Made by a program: the position numbers and the translations under genes
Notes under the pieces: generated by a model
Told to the model about the DNA's origin: nothing
The model's database searches: none
Seen by the model: the letters and a program-made list of their open reading frames with translations, nothing else
Shown: positions 16,621 through 26,710 of the stretch, in pieces
Layout: each line of letters opens with the position of its first letter
How positions within the stretch are numbered: the first letter of the stretch is position 1
Assembly (NCBI RefSeq): GCF_000463155.2
Contig: NZ_AWFZ01000028.1
Location: forward strand, 508,381 to 572,380
DNA: 64,000 nt
From: Siccibacter turicensis LMG 23730
GTDB taxonomy: Bacteria > Pseudomonadota > Gammaproteobacteria > Enterobacterales > Enterobacteriaceae
Reading direction: 5' to 3'

Positions 16621-18540
16621 TTAGCTACCGTTTTTGAGGGACTCAAGTTCCTCCCAGCGCTCAAATGCGGCTTCCAGTTCCGCTTCGGTGGCTGCGAGTT
16701 TATCCAGCATGGCTTGCGTGACGTCGTGTGGCTGACTGAAAAACGCCGGATCGCTGACCTGCGACTGCAGCGCCTCAAGCTCGGCCTCCAGCGTCTCCAG
16801 CCGTTTCGGCAGCTGGTCTAATTCGCGCTGCATGTTATAGCTTAGTTTGTTGCCAGCGCGTTTTACAATTTGTGGTTTACTCGCTGCGTCATTATCTGGA
16901 TTTTTCGCTGTGCCCGCGGGCTGGCTCTGACGAACCGAGCGGGATGCCGCCTGCTGTCCGCGCGCATCGTGATAGCCGCCGACGTACTGACCGATGTGCC
17001 CTTCGCCTTCAAAGATCCAGCATTCGGTAACGGTGTTATCGACGAATTCACGGTCGTGGCTTACCAGCAGCACGGTGCCCTGATAGCCGTCGATCAGCTC
17101 TTCCAGCAGTTCGAGGGTTTCTACATCCAGGTCGTTGGTCGGTTCATCGAGAATCAGCAGGTTGCTGGGCTTGAGGAACAGACGCGCCAGCAGCAGACGG
17201 TTACGCTCCCCGCCCGACAGCGCCCGCACCGGCGTCATCGCCCGTTTCGGGTGGAACAGGAAGTCCTGCAGGTAGCCCAGCACGTGGCGCGGTTTACCGT
17301 TGACCATCACCTCCTGCTTGCCTTCTGCCAGGTTGTCCATCACGGTGCGGTCCGGGTCCAGCTCGGCACGGTGCTGATCGAAGTAGGCCACTTCCAGCTT
17401 GGTGCCCACGTGAACGCGACCGTGGTCGGCTTTCAGTTGACCGAGCATCAGCTTCAGCAGCGTGGTTTTACCGCAGCCGTTCGGCCCCACCAGCGCAATC
17501 TTGTCGCTGCGCTGCACCTGGGCAGACAGATCTTTAATCAGCTGCTTGCCGGCCATCGCATAGTCGACGTGCTCCATCTCGAAGACGATTTTGCCTGAGC
17601 GGGTGGCTTCCTCGACCTGCATCTTCGCGCTGCCCATTACCTCACGGCGCTCGCCGCGCTCGCGACGCATCGCTTTCAGCGCACGCACGCGCCCTTCGTT
17701 ACGGGTACGACGCGCTTTGATGCCCTGGCGGATCCACACCTCTTCCTGGGCCAGCTTGCGGTCAAATTCGGCGTTTTGCAGCTCTTCAACGCGCAGCGCC
17801 TCCTCTTTTGCCAGCAGATACTGATCGTAATCTCCCGGATAGGAGACCAGCTTACCGCGGTCGAGATCGACGATGCGGGTCGCCATGTTGCGGATAAAGG
17901 AACGGTCATGGGAGATAAAAATGATCGTTCCCTGGAAGGTTTTCAGGAAGCCTTCCAGCCAGTCGATGGTTTCAATATCCAGGTGGTTAGTCGGCTCGTC
18001 GAGCAGCAGCACCTTCGGATTGCTCACCAGCGCACGGCCCAGCGCCGCTTTACGCAGCCAGCCGCCGGAGAGCGACGCCAGCGCGGTGTCCGCTTCCAGC
18101 CCAAGCTGGAGCAGCACTTCATTAATGCGGCTCTCAAGCTGCCACAGATTGTGGTGGTCGAGCTGTTCCTGAATCTTCGCCAGTTCGTTGAGGTTACGCT
18201 CGCTCGGATCGCTCATCACGATGTGCGATACCTCGTGGTAACGCTTGAGATAGACCGCCTGCTCTTCAATGCCTTCGGCGACAAAATCGTACACGCTGCC
18301 GGCGACGTTGCGCGGCGGGTCCTGCTGCAGTCGTGCCACAACCAGATCCTGCTCGTAGACGATACGCCCGTCGTCCAGCCCCAGTTCGCGGTTGAGGATT
18401 TTCATCAGCGTCGATTTACCGGCGCCGTTGCGCCCAACCAGACACACACGCTCGTTGTTTTCGATGTGGAGTTCGGTGTTATCCAGAAGCGGCGAATCGC
18501 TGAATGAGAGCCAGGCGCCGTGCATACTAATTAAAGACAT
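16621..18540 (-). CDS. uup: ABC-F ATPase Uup
   Basis: 639 residues (E. coli 635). Two ABC cassettes in one chain: Walker A GRNGAGKST (about 36-44) with signature LSGGWLRKAAL and Walker B VLLLDEPTNHLD, then GPNGCGKTT with LSGGERNRLLLARLF and LLILDEPTNDLD. No membrane segments. The interdomain linker is short and the C-terminus (about 560-635) is the coiled-coil Uup domain that binds DNA in E. coli. ABC-F proteins act on ribosomes; Uup is linked to ribosome function and to precise excision of transposons. It starts 2 bp after the rlmKL stop and is followed closely by pqiA. Confidence 0.96.
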   Translation of the reverse strand: MSLISMHGAWLSFSDSPLLDNTELHIENNERVCLVGRNGAGKSTLMKILNRELGLDDGRIVYEQDLVVARLQQDPPRNVAGSVYDFVAEGIEEQAVYLKRYHEVSHIVMSDPSERNLNELAKIQEQLDHHNLWQLESRINEVLLQLGLEADTALASLSGGWLRKAALGRALVSNPKVLLLDEPTNHLDIETIDWLEGFLKTFQGTIIFISHDRSFIRNMATRIVDLDRGKLVSYPGDYDQYLLAKEEALRVEELQNAEFDRKLAQEEVWIRQGIKARRTRNEGRVRALKAMRRERGERREVMGSAKMQVEEATRSGKIVFEMEHVDYAMAGKQLIKDLSAQVQRSDKIALVGPNGCGKTTLLKLMLGQLKADHGRVHVGTKLEVAYFDQHRAELDPDRTVMDNLAEGKQEVMVNGKPRHVLGYLQDFLFHPKRAMTPVRALSGGERNRLLLARLFLKPSNLLILDEPTNDLDVETLELLEELIDGYQGTVLLVSHDREFVDNTVTECWIFEGEGHIGQYVGGYHDARGQQAASRSVRQSQPAGTAKNPDNDAASKPQIVKRAGNKLSYNMQRELDQLPKRLETLEAELEALQSQVSDPAFFSQPHDVTQAMLDKLAATEAELEAAFERWEELESLKNGS

Positions 18541-18542
18541 TC

Positions 18543-20660
18543 TTATTCCTTCCCGGCATGGGTAACGAGCCAGCAGTTATGGATCTGGCGGTTGCGGGCA
18601 AAATCCGGTGACAGAGTTTTCTGGGTGATCTCCTGGGCCTGTAGCCCAAGCGCCGCCATGCCGTCATGATCCAGCTTGAAGCCGCGCTTATTGTTGGAGA
18701 ACATAATGGTGCCGCCGCGTTTCAGCAGGCGTTTCAGATCGGTCATCAGCGCCAGGTGATCGCGCTGCACGTCGAACGACTCTTCCATCCGCTTGGAGTT
18801 AGAGAAGGTCGGCGGATCGATAAAAATGAGATCGAACTGTTCGGTGGATTCACGCAGCCAGGTCAGGCAGTCGGCGTGGATCAGACGGTGCGCCCGTCCG
18901 CTCAGGCCGTTGAGACGCAGGTTGCGCTCTGCCCACTCCAGATAGGTGCGTGACATATCCACGGTGGTGGTGCTGATAGCGCCGCCGAGCCCGGCGTGAA
19001 CGCTGGCGCTGCCGGTGTAGGAGAACAGATTCAGGAAGTCCTTCCCTTTGCTCATCTGGCCCAGCATACGGCGTGCGATACGGTGATCGAGGAACAAGCC
19101 GGTGTCGAGATAGTCGGTCAGGTTCACCCACAGACGCGCGTTGTACTCACGCACTTCCATGAATTCTCCCTTCTCGCCCATCTTCTGATACTGGCTGCTG
19201 CCCTTCTGGCGCTCGCGGGTCTTCAGCACCAGCTTGTTGGTCGGCAGGTTCAGCACGGACAGGGTTGCGGCGATGATATCAAACAGGCGCTGGCGTGCTT
19301 TCGCCGGATCGACGGTTTTCGGCGGGGCGTACTCCTGAATCACCACCCAGTCGGCGTAGCGGTCAACCGCCACGTTGTACTCCGGCAGGTCGGCATCATA
19401 GAGGCGATAGCACTCGATCCCCTCCTGACGCGCCCACTTGTCGAGCTTCTTGATGTTTTTACGTAGACGGTTGGCGTAGTCTTCGGCCAGCTGGGCGGGT
19501 TGCGCACCGCTGGTGTTCTCCGCCAGCTGATAGTTCTTCTGCACGCAGTCGAGCGGGCCGTTCTTCGCTTTGAACTGGCGGTCGGCGCGCAGCTGCAGGC
19601 AGCTCAGCAGCTCCGGCGAGGCGCTAAACAGCGACAGGTTCCAGCCGCCGAACTGGCTTTTCATGATGCGTCCGAGAATGCTGTGCAACGCAATCAGCGC
19701 CGGCTCGCTCTCCAGTCGCTCACCGTAAGGCGGGTTGCTGATAACGGTACCGTGCGGCCCTTCCGGCAGCGGGTTGCGCAGGCTGGCGACATCGCTGGTG
19801 GCGAAGGTGATGAGCTCGTCAAGACCGGCGCGACGGGCGTTGGTGCGGGCGCGTTCAATCACGCGCGCATCGTTATCCGACCCGTAGAAGCGGGACGGGT
19901 ACTCGCTCAGGCCGCGACGGGCGCGCAGCTGGGCTTCGGTTTTGACGCTTTTCCACACGCTCTCGTCGTGCTGCGCCCAGCCGTTGAATCCCCAACGGGT
20001 GCGGTGCAGGCCCGGCGCACGATCGGTGGCGATCATCGCCGCCTCAATCAGCAGCGTACCGGAGCCGCACATCGGATCGAGCAGCGGTGTGCCCGGCTGC
20101 CAGCCGGAGCGCATCACAATGGCGGCGGCGAGGTTTTCTTTAATCGGTGCCTGACCGGTGCGATCGCGGTAGCCGCGCTGATGCAGCCCCTCGCCGCTCA
20201 GATCAATGGCGATGCTGGCAACGTCTTTATTCAGCCAGACGTTAATGCGCAGATCCGGCAGTTCGCGATCGACGTTGGGCCGCGGCAGGTTTTTACGGGT
20301 AAAGGCATCAACGATGGCGTCTTTGACCTTCATCGCCCCGTACTGGCTGTTGCGGATGGTGTCGTTCAGGCCGCTGAAGTGCACCGCAAAGGTGGCGTCC
20401 GGGCCGAAGATCTCCGGCCAGTTGATCGCCTGCACGCCGAGATAGAGATCGAGATCGCTATAGACGTTGCACTCGCTGAGCGGGAGTAAGATTCGTGACG
20501 CGAGCCGGCTCCACATCAGGCTCTGGTAGAGCAGATGCGCATCACCTTCAAAATGCACACCACCCTGAACCACCTGGCACTGCGTTGCCCCCAGGTTTTC
20601 AAGTTCAGTTTTTAACAGCTCTTCCAGGCCACGCGCTGTACTGGCAAACAGAGAATTCAT
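18543..20660 (-). CDS. rlmL: Bifunctional 23S rRNA methyltransferase RlmKL (m2G2445 and m7G2069)
   Basis: 705 residues (E. coli 702). A fusion of two methyltransferases. RlmL: N-terminal ferredoxin-like and THUMP region (about 1-155), then a Rossmann domain with [15 protein letters not shown] and the N2-guanine motif NPPYGERL. RlmK: second Rossmann domain (about 440-700) with [15 protein letters not shown] and DPPTFSNSK; it makes m7G2069. Both modifications sit in the helix 74/domain V region of 23S rRNA. First gene of a likely rlmKL-uup-pqiABC run; it diverges from ycbX across 102 bp. The window carries another large-subunit methyltransferase, RlmI, at its left end. Confidence 0.97.
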   Translation of the reverse strand: MNSLFASTARGLEELLKTELENLGATQCQVVQGGVHFEGDAHLLYQSLMWSRLASRILLPLSECNVYSDLDLYLGVQAINWPEIFGPDATFAVHFSGLNDTIRNSQYGAMKVKDAIVDAFTRKNLPRPNVDRELPDLRINVWLNKDVASIAIDLSGEGLHQRGYRDRTGQAPIKENLAAAIVMRSGWQPGTPLLDPMCGSGTLLIEAAMIATDRAPGLHRTRWGFNGWAQHDESVWKSVKTEAQLRARRGLSEYPSRFYGSDNDARVIERARTNARRAGLDELITFATSDVASLRNPLPEGPHGTVISNPPYGERLESEPALIALHSILGRIMKSQFGGWNLSLFSASPELLSCLQLRADRQFKAKNGPLDCVQKNYQLAENTSGAQPAQLAEDYANRLRKNIKKLDKWARQEGIECYRLYDADLPEYNVAVDRYADWVVIQEYAPPKTVDPAKARQRLFDIIAATLSVLNLPTNKLVLKTRERQKGSSQYQKMGEKGEFMEVREYNARLWVNLTDYLDTGLFLDHRIARRMLGQMSKGKDFLNLFSYTGSASVHAGLGGAISTTTVDMSRTYLEWAERNLRLNGLSGRAHRLIHADCLTWLRESTEQFDLIFIDPPTFSNSKRMEESFDVQRDHLALMTDLKRLLKRGGTIMFSNNKRGFKLDHDGMAALGLQAQEITQKTLSPDFARNRQIHNCWLVTHAGKE

Positions 20661-20762
20661 ATCGTCACTTACTTAGGGAAAGAAAATTTTTGCGCATTAT
20701 AGCTAATCCGCAACGCATGTCATAAAGTTGCCCTGCTTATTTCTTATCGCACGGAGGCCGCT

Positions 20763-21875
20763 GTGCTCACCCTGACCCGTCTTTACGTCCATCCGGTTAA
20801 ATCCATGCGCGGTATTCAGCAGTCGCACGCGCTGGCAACCCACAGCGGTTTCGCCTTCGATCGCATTTTTATGGTGACCGAAACGGATGGCACCTTTATT
20901 ACTGCGCGCCAGTATCCGCAGATGGTGCTGTTCACACCCGCGCCGCTCCATGACGGACTGCATCTCACCGCGCCGGACGGCAGCAGCGCCGTGGTGCGCT
21001 TCGCCGATTTCAATCCCGCCGCCGCTGCAACCGAAGTCTGGGGCAACCACTTTACCGCCCTGATTGCGCCAGAGGCGATTAACCGCTGGCTGAGCGGTTT
21101 CTTCGGGCGTGACGTGCAGCTGCGCTGGGTCGGCCCGGAGCTGACCCGCCGGGTAAAAAATCATGAGGCGGTGCCGCTGTCGTTCGCTGATGGCTATCCC
21201 TATCTGCTGACCAACGAGGCCTCGCTGCGCGATCTGCAGCAGCGCTGCCCGGCCAGCGTGCGCATGGACCAGTTCCGCCCCAACCTGGTGGTATCTGGTG
21301 CCAGCGCCTGGGATGAGGATACCTGGCAGGTGATTCGCATCGGTGAGGTGATTTTTGACGTCGCTAAGCCGTGTAGCCGCTGCATCTTCACCACCGTCAG
21401 CCCGGAAAAAGGGCGTAAACACCCCTCCGGCGAACCGCTGGCGACGCTGCAACGTTTTCGTACCGCCCAGGATAACGGCGACGTGGATTTCGGCCAGAAC
21501 CTGATTGCCCGCACCAGCGGCGTTATCCGCACCGGCGACAGCGTCGAAGTGCTGGCGCGTAAACCGGCGCGGGTCTACGGTGCCGGGCCGGAGAGCGACA
21601 CCCTCGCCGTCGAGCAGCAGCCGGAAAGCGCGGTGGAGATTACCTGGCAGTCGCAGACGTTCCGCGGCAACAATCAGCAAATCCTGCTCGAACAGCTTGA
21701 GCAACAGGGGATTCGTATTCCCTACTCGTGCCGGGCGGGGATCTGCGGCAGCTGCCGGGTGCGCCTGGTTGAGGGAGAGGTCACGCCGCTTAAGCAAAGC
21801 GCCATCGGCAAGGACGGCACCGTACTGAGCTGCAGCTGTGTGCCAACGGGGAAAATTCGGGTAGACGTGGTCTGA
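20763..21875 (+). CDS. ycbX: MOSC-domain, 2Fe-2S protein YcbX (N-hydroxylated base detoxification)
   Basis: 370 residues (E. coli 369), starting with GTG at 20763 behind a GGAGG site. Order: MOSC N-terminal beta-barrel (about 1-120), MOSC domain (about 125-265) with the molybdenum-ligand cysteine region [15 protein letters not shown], and a plant-type 2Fe-2S ferredoxin domain at the C-terminus (about 285-369) with [11 protein letters not shown] and a further Cys in SCSCVP. In E. coli YcbX is a molybdoenzyme that reduces N-hydroxylated base analogues such as 6-hydroxylaminopurine and depends on molybdenum cofactor. It converges with zapC; an imperfect hairpin (21883-21905) spans the junction. 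Confidence 0.95.
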   Translation: MLTLTRLYVHPVKSMRGIQQSHALATHSGFAFDRIFMVTETDGTFITARQYPQMVLFTPAPLHDGLHLTAPDGSSAVVRFADFNPAAAATEVWGNHFTALIAPEAINRWLSGFFGRDVQLRWVGPELTRRVKNHEAVPLSFADGYPYLLTNEASLRDLQQRCPASVRMDQFRPNLVVSGASAWDEDTWQVIRIGEVIFDVAKPCSRCIFTTVSPEKGRKHPSGEPLATLQRFRTAQDNGDVDFGQNLIARTSGVIRTGDSVEVLARKPARVYGAGPESDTLAVEQQPESAVEITWQSQTFRGNNQQILLEQLEQQGIRIPYSCRAGICGSCRVRLVEGEVTPLKQSAIGKDGTVLSCSCVPTGKIRVDVV

Positions 21876-21891
21876 GAGGCAAACCGGGCGG

Positions 21892-22431
21892 TTATACCGC
21901 CTGGTCGAGCGCCACGCTTTGCAGGCGCAACGGGCGCAGACGATCGTTCATGATTTTAATGGCGTCGCCAAGCTGCATCGCGCGGCCGGCCAGCACCAGC
22001 GTGGGCTGTGCCACCAGGCAGAGCGTGGCGTTATCCCCCGCTTCCACCACCAGCAGGTTGACCTGCTCCAGGCTGTCGCTCAGCCATACCGCGGCCGCAT
22101 CGGCGCACGCCGGCTGCCAGCGATCGTCGTGGGAGGTAAAGTGCCAGCTTTTCGGCATCTGCGGCTTGAGGAAGCGGATAGCCACCAGCGCGTTAAGCAC
22201 CAGTTCGGCACGCTGCTCGTTGCTTAACGGCATTTCACGGCAGCGCTCGTCAAAGGCGTAGTAGAGCGCCGCATCATCGACGCAAAACCCTGTCGGACTG
22301 AAGGCGTCCGGGGTCAACATTTTGCGAGCAAAACGGGAACGGAAGACCATGCCATTGGCAAGATCAAGCATCATTCGCTGGTGCTCTTCATCAAAATACC
22401 AGCGCCAGTTATCGTCCGGTTTAATTCGCAT
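21892..22431 (-). CDS. zapC: Cell-division protein ZapC
   Basis: 179 residues (E. coli 180), [27 protein letters not shown]. ZapC binds FtsZ and promotes bundling and Z-ring stability; it is found only in gamma-proteobacteria. The two-domain fold is intact with the family block [17 protein letters not shown] near the C-terminus. It lies 325 bp downstream of pyrD on the same strand. The gap is AT-rich with dyads but no clear terminator, so either read-through from pyrD or a separate promoter is possible. The opposing role of SulA, also in the window, is on the same partner FtsZ. Confidence 0.95.
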   Translation of the reverse strand: MRIKPDDNWRWYFDEEHQRMMLDLANGMVFRSRFARKMLTPDAFSPTGFCVDDAALYYAFDERCREMPLSNEQRAELVLNALVAIRFLKPQMPKSWHFTSHDDRWQPACADAAAVWLSDSLEQVNLLVVEAGDNATLCLVAQPTLVLAGRAMQLGDAIKIMNDRLRPLRLQSVALDQAV

Positions 22432-22709
22432 TACGTTCTCTCCACCGCCACATCGTCAGCTAATTATCGTCCCTGCTGCCGCTTCGTTTACTGCGTAAAT
22501 AAATAAAGCTTACTGTGCTCAAATTAGCAACATCGACGGAATATAAAACAACCAGATATAAAAATAAAGGACTCAATAGCCTGAGTGATAATTCAGGCGC
22601 TAAATAGAAAGCATATCGGGGTAACGTAGCGGTAAATTGACAAACCGGTAAACAAATGTAACAGCCGAACGGCAAAAAGCCGGTATTGTCCGATTTACTT
22701 TGGGGATAT

Positions 22710-22729
22710 TACGGCCCGGACGGGCCGTA
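22710..22729. repeat. Perfect inverted repeat in the zapC-pyrD gap
   Basis: TACGGCCC-GGAC-GGGCCGTA: an 8-bp GC-rich stem with a 4-nt loop, with no T-run on either side. A second dyad GCCTGA...TCAGGC lies at 22579-22598. The rest of the 325-bp gap (22432-22756) is AT-rich and I see no gene in it; a 71-codon frame (22460-22675, minus) has no ribosome site or recognisable relatives. Confidence 0.7.
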
Positions 22730-22756
22730 TAATAGTGACTGCAGACGTGTGATATA

Positions 22757-23767
22757 TCAGAGGTGGGTGACGATCTCTTTTACCAGCGGCGGACCTTTAA
22801 ATATAAACCCGGAATAAATTTGTACCAGGCTTGCTCCCGCGGCCATTTTCTCGCGTGCCGCGATCGCTGAGTCAATTCCGCCGACGCCGATAATCGGCAG
22901 GCGCCCTGCCAGCTCCGTAGAGAGACGACGTATTATCTCGGTGCTTTTTAATTGCAGCGGTCGACCGCTTAATCCACCGGCTTCGTTACTGTATGCCATT
23001 CCCTGAACCAGGGAACGATCGAGGGTGGTATTGGTGGCGATAACGCCATCAATATTATGGCGAACCAGGCTATCGGCTACCTGGATCAATTCCTCTTCGC
23101 TCAGATCCGGTGCGATCTTAACCGCCACCGGGACATATTTATGGTGCTTTTCGCGCAGCGCCTGCTGCTTATTTTTAATCGCGATCAGCAGATCGTCCAG
23201 CGCCTCGCCATATTGCAGCGTACGTAATCCCGGCGTGTTGGGTGAGGAGATATTGATGGCAATATAACCAGCGTAGGCATAGATCTTTTCCATACAGATC
23301 AGATAATCCTCTTTGCCCTGCTCTACCGGGGTGTCCTTATTCTTGCCGATATTAATCCCCAGCACGCCGTCGAAATGCGCCTTTTTGACGTTCTCAACCA
23401 GGTTGTCCACCCCGAGATTGTTGAATCCCATGCGGTTGATCAGCCCCTCGGCATCCACCAGACGGAAGATCCGCGGCTTGTCGTTCCCCGGCTGAGGGCG
23501 CGGCGTCACGGTGCCGATCTCAATCGAACCGAAGCCCATAGCACCAAAGGCGTCAATACACTCGCCGTTCTTATCCAGCCCCGCGGCCAGACCAAGCGGA
23601 TTTTTAAAATTCAGCCCCATGCAGGTCACGGGCTTCGCGGGCACCGTCTGACGAATCAGACGCGCTAACGGGGTGCCGCTGATGCGACGAAGCTGAGAAA
23701 ACGTCATTTCATGTGCGCGCTCGGGGTCGAGCTGGAACAGGGCTTTACGAACGAAGGGATAGTACAT
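22757..23767 (-). CDS. pyrD: Dihydroorotate dehydrogenase (quinone), class 2
   Basis: 336 residues, the E. coli length; start at 23767 ([20 protein letters not shown]) with AGGAG upstream. PyrD oxidises dihydroorotate to orotate at the inner-membrane face and passes electrons through FMN to quinone, the fourth step of UMP synthesis. The N-terminal amphipathic helices (1-40) form the membrane and quinone contact. FMN-binding [10 protein letters not shown], the catalytic base S175 in [12 protein letters not shown]-containing VKIAPDLS and GVGGIDS are present. The leader carries a hairpin typical of CTP-controlled start-site switching (23783-23800) and a PurR-like operator (23864-23879). Divergent from ssuE. 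Confidence 0.97.
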   Translation of the reverse strand: MYYPFVRKALFQLDPERAHEMTFSQLRRISGTPLARLIRQTVPAKPVTCMGLNFKNPLGLAAGLDKNGECIDAFGAMGFGSIEIGTVTPRPQPGNDKPRIFRLVDAEGLINRMGFNNLGVDNLVENVKKAHFDGVLGINIGKNKDTPVEQGKEDYLICMEKIYAYAGYIAINISSPNTPGLRTLQYGEALDDLLIAIKNKQQALREKHHKYVPVAVKIAPDLSEEELIQVADSLVRHNIDGVIATNTTLDRSLVQGMAYSNEAGGLSGRPLQLKSTEIIRRLSTELAGRLPIIGVGGIDSAIAAREKMAAGASLVQIYSGFIFKGPPLVKEIVTHL

Positions 23768-23782
23768 GAACTCTCCTGGATT

Positions 23783-23800
23783 CCCGGTGTGCAAACCGGG
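23783..23800 (-). promoter_or_regulatory. pyrD leader hairpin (CTP-sensing start-site switch)
   Basis: On the minus strand CCCGG-TTTGCACA-CCGGG lies between the GATAAT -10 element (23806-23811) and the AGGAG ribosome site. In E. coli and Salmonella, transcription starting at a C under high CTP makes a full hairpin that hides the ribosome site, while low CTP shifts the start downstream. The same arrangement, with a C-rich start region (CCGCCCC), is visible here. Confidence 0.75.
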
Positions 23801-23863
23801 GCGGTATTATCGGCTATCGCGGGAGCGAAGGGAATGGCCGATCGGCAAAAAACGCCCTCGCAG

Positions 23864-23879
23864 CGCAATCGTTTACCTC
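23864..23879 (-). promoter_or_regulatory. PurR-like operator upstream of pyrD
   Basis: GCGCAATCGTTTACCT matches the PurR consensus ACGCAAACGTTTTCGT at 12 of 16 positions with the central CG intact. PurR repression of pyrD is known in E. coli. It is about 55 bp upstream of the -10 element. Confidence 0.55.
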
Positions 23880-23956
23880 GTCCGCGGCTTCCTTATCCAA
23901 AATCCGGCATTAATGCGCCGTATAAATCATTTAGCGTCAGCCACGCCCTCTGCCAG

Positions 23957-23975
23957 GATAATATCAATTGTTATC
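23957..23975 (+). promoter_or_regulatory. Fur-box-like dyad upstream of ssuE
   Basis: GATAATATCAATTGTTATC matches 14 of 19 bases of the classical Fur box (GATAATGATAATCATTATC), with both outer GATAA/TTATC arms exact. It lies 42-60 bp before the ssuE start in the region expected for the Cbl-activated ssu promoter, where the first six bases could also act as a -10 element. The role is uncertain. Confidence 0.35.
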
Positions 23976-24016
23976 AATATGTATCAGAAGCAAACTTTTG
24001 GTTATAAGGAGCCGCT

Positions 24017-24589
24017 ATGCGCATCGTTACCCTGGCGGGTAGTCCCCGCTTCCCCTCCCGCTCCAGCGCCCTTCTGGAGTATGCCCGAGACAAGCTCAGC
24101 GCCCGCGATGTGGAAGTGTGCCACTGGCACCTGCAAAACTTTGCCCCAGAGGATCTGCTCTATGCCCGGTTCGACAGTCCGGCGCTGTTGACGCTTATCG
24201 ACCAGCTGAGCGAGGCCGATGGTCTGATCGTTGCCACGCCCGTCTATAAAGCCTCCTTTTCCGGGGCGCTGAAAACCCTGCTCGATCTGCTGCCGGAGCG
24301 CGCGCTGGAGCACAAAGTGGTGCTTCCCCTGGCGACCGGCGGCACCATCGCCCATCTGCTGGCGGTGGACTATGCCCTGAAACCGGTGCTCAACGCGCTC
24401 AAGGCTCAGGAGATCCTGCACGGCGTGTACGCCGACGACAGTCAGATCGCCGACTATCACCACCGACCGGCGTTCACCCCTGTATTGCAGCACCGCCTTG
24501 ACCACGCGCTGGAAACCTTCTGGCAGGCGCTGCACCGCCCGCAGCCCGCTATCCCTCCCCTGACACTGCAAGGAGCCGTTCATGTTTAA
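24017..24589 (+). CDS. ssuE: NADPH-dependent FMN reductase SsuE
   Basis: 190 residues (E. coli 191). Flavodoxin-like fold; [12 protein letters not shown] (phosphate-binding loop for FMN, residues 6-17), [26 protein letters not shown] and LPLATGGT are family signatures. It supplies reduced FMN to the monooxygenase SsuD. First gene of ssuEADCB, with TAAGGAG at the proper spacing. In E. coli the operon needs Cbl and is off when sulfate or cysteine is available. The stop overlaps the ssuA start by 8 bp. Base composition is notably GC-rich across the whole operon compared with ompA, but in line with other low-expression genes here. Confidence 0.96.
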   Translation: MRIVTLAGSPRFPSRSSALLEYARDKLSARDVEVCHWHLQNFAPEDLLYARFDSPALLTLIDQLSEADGLIVATPVYKASFSGALKTLLDLLPERALEHKVVLPLATGGTIAHLLAVDYALKPVLNALKAQEILHGVYADDSQIADYHHRPAFTPVLQHRLDHALETFWQALHRPQPAIPPLTLQGAVHV

Positions 24590-25559
24590 TGCCTTTTCCG
24601 CCCGCCTCGCCGGGATCGCGCTTAGCGGGCTGCTGAGCCTCAGCGCCACCGCGCACGCGGCAGAGCCCGCCGCCCCCGAGGCGCTGCGCATTGGTTATCA
24701 GAAAGGAAGCGTCAGCATGGTGCTGGCGAAAAGCCACCGGTTCCTTGAGCAGCGCTATCCGCACACCCGCATCTCCTGGGTTGAGTTCCCGGCCGGGCCG
24801 CAGATGCTGGAGGCGCTGAACGTCGGCAGCATCGATCTCGGCAGCACCGGGGATATCCCGCCGATCTTTGCCCAGGCGGCGGGCGCGGACCTGGTCTATA
24901 TCGGTGCCGAACCGGCCAAGCCGAAAGCGGAAGTGATTCTGGTACCTGAAAACAGCCCTCTGAAAAGCGTGGCGGACCTGAAAGGACGCAAAGTGGCATT
25001 CCAGAAAGGCTCCAGCTCGCACAACCTGGTGCTGCGCGCCCTGCAGCAGGCCGGGCTGACGTTTAAGGATATCCAGCCGATCTACCTCACCCCGGCCGAC
25101 GCGCGCGCCGCGTTCCAGCAGGGCAATGTCGATGCCTGGGCCATCTGGGACCCCTACTACTCCGCGGCGCTGCTGCACGGCGGCGTGCGGGTGCTGAAAG
25201 ACGGCGAAGGCCTCAAGCAAACCGGCTCCTTCTATCTGGCCGCCCGCCCCTATGCGGAAGCAAACGGCCCGTTCCTGCTTGGGGTGTTACAAACCTTCAG
25301 TGATGCCGATGCCCTGACCCTGTCCCAGCGTCAGCAGAGCATCACCCTGCTGGCCACCAGCATGGGGCTGCCGGAAAAGGTGATCGCCACCTATCTCGAT
25401 CATCGTCCCCCCACCTCGATTACCCCGGTAAATGAAGAGACCGCCGTGCGCCAGCAGCAGACCGCCGATCTGTTCTATGAAAACCGTCTGGTGCCGAAGC
25501 AGCTCGATATCCGCGACCGCATCTGGCACCCCACCCTCACCACAGGAGCGAAATCATGA
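24582..25559 (+). CDS. ssuA: Aliphatic sulfonate-binding periplasmic protein SsuA
   Basis: 325 residues (E. coli 319). Signal peptide about residues 1-26 ([21 protein letters not shown]), with cleavage before AEPAAP. The rest is a type II periplasmic binding fold of the NMT1/SsuA family: [66 protein letters not shown] and AWAIWDPY. It captures alkanesulfonates for the SsuBC importer. Coupled by overlap to ssuE before it (8 bp) and to ssuD after it (4 bp, ATGA). Confidence 0.96.
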   Translation: MFNAFSARLAGIALSGLLSLSATAHAAEPAAPEALRIGYQKGSVSMVLAKSHRFLEQRYPHTRISWVEFPAGPQMLEALNVGSIDLGSTGDIPPIFAQAAGADLVYIGAEPAKPKAEVILVPENSPLKSVADLKGRKVAFQKGSSSHNLVLRALQQAGLTFKDIQPIYLTPADARAAFQQGNVDAWAIWDPYYSAALLHGGVRVLKDGEGLKQTGSFYLAARPYAEANGPFLLGVLQTFSDADALTLSQRQQSITLLATSMGLPEKVIATYLDHRPPTSITPVNEETAVRQQQTADLFYENRLVPKQLDIRDRIWHPTLTTGAKS

Positions 25560-26701
25560 GTCTGAATCTGTTCTGGTTCTTACCCACCCACGGCGACGGG
25601 CACTATCTTGGCAGCGACGAGGGCGCACGCGCCGTCGATCACGGCTATTTGCAGCAGATCGCCCAGACCGCCGACCGCTTTGGCTTTACCGGCGTGCTGA
25701 TCCCGACGGGGCGCTCCTGCGAAGATGCCTGGCTGGTGGCGGCGTCGCTGATCCCAGTGACCCAGCGGCTGAAATTCCTGGTGGCCCTGCGTCCGAGCGT
25801 CATCTCTCCCACCGTGGCCGCGCGCCAGGCCGCCACCCTCGATCGCCTCTCCAATGGACGCGCGCTGTTCAACCTGGTGACCGGCAGCGATCCGCAGGAA
25901 TTGGCCGCCGACGGCGTGTTCCTCGATCACACCGAGCGCTACGAGGTGTCGGCAGAGTTTACCCGGGTGTGGCGCCGCCTGCTGGAAGGGGAAACCGTGG
26001 ATTTCCACGGCAAGCATATTCAGGTGCGCGGGGCAAAGCTGCTGTTCCCGCCGGTGCAGCAGCCGCGCCCGCCGCTCTACTTTGGCGGATCGTCAGACGT
26101 AGCGCAGGATCTGGCCGCCGAGCAGGTCGATCTCTACCTCACCTGGGGCGAGCCGCCGGAGCGCGTTAAGGAAAAAATTGACCACGTGCGGGCGAAGGCG
26201 GCGGCGCTGGGACGCACGGTGCGCTTCGGCATTCGTCTGCACGTCATTGTGCGCGAAACCACCGAGGAGGCCTGGCAGGCCGCCGACCGGCTGATTGCGC
26301 ATCTTGATGATGACACCATCGCCAAAGCGCAGGCGGCGTTTGCCCGCCAGGACTCCGTTGGTCAGCAGCGTATGGCCGCGCTGCACAACGGCAGCCGCGA
26401 AGGGCTGGAGATCAGTCCTAACCTGTGGGCGGGCGTCGGGCTGGTGCGCGGCGGTGCAGGCACGGCGCTGGTCGGCGACGGGCCCACCGTTGCGGCGCGC
26501 ATCAATGAGTATGCGGATCTGGGTATCGACAGCTTTATTCTCTCCGGCTACCCGCATCTCGAAGAGGCCTGGCGGGTCGGCGAGCTGCTGTTCCCGCATC
26601 TGGATGTCGCTATTCCCGAGGTGCCGCAGCCGCGACCGTTGCAGCAGCAGGGCGAGGCGATCGCCAATGAGTTTATCCCGCGCAACGTCGCGCAGAGTTA
26701 A
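25556..26701 (+). CDS. ssuD: FMNH2-dependent alkanesulfonate monooxygenase
   Basis: 381 residues, the family length. Luciferase-like TIM barrel that cleaves the C-S bond of alkanesulfonates, giving an aldehyde and sulfite. It begins [19 protein letters not shown], with the active-site Cys in TGRSCEDAW and the conserved [27 protein letters not shown] and [10 protein letters not shown] blocks. It uses FMNH2 made by SsuE. Start overlaps the ssuA stop (ATGA), and ssuC follows after 9 bp with its own AAGGAGG. Cytosolic. Confidence 0.97.
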   Translation: MSLNLFWFLPTHGDGHYLGSDEGARAVDHGYLQQIAQTADRFGFTGVLIPTGRSCEDAWLVAASLIPVTQRLKFLVALRPSVISPTVAARQAATLDRLSNGRALFNLVTGSDPQELAADGVFLDHTERYEVSAEFTRVWRRLLEGETVDFHGKHIQVRGAKLLFPPVQQPRPPLYFGGSSDVAQDLAAEQVDLYLTWGEPPERVKEKIDHVRAKAAALGRTVRFGIRLHVIVRETTEEAWQAADRLIAHLDDDTIAKAQAAFARQDSVGQQRMAALHNGSREGLEISPNLWAGVGLVRGGAGTALVGDGPTVAARINEYADLGIDSFILSGYPHLEEAWRVGELLFPHLDVAIPEVPQPRPLQQQGEAIANEFIPRNVAQS

Positions 26702-26710
26702 GGAGGCGCT

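Noticed and set aside
22460-22675. 71-codon minus-strand frame in the pyrD-zapC gap, rich in hydrophobic residues
   Set aside because: No ribosome site, no signal or membrane topology that is convincing, and the hydrophobic look follows from the AT-rich DNA.
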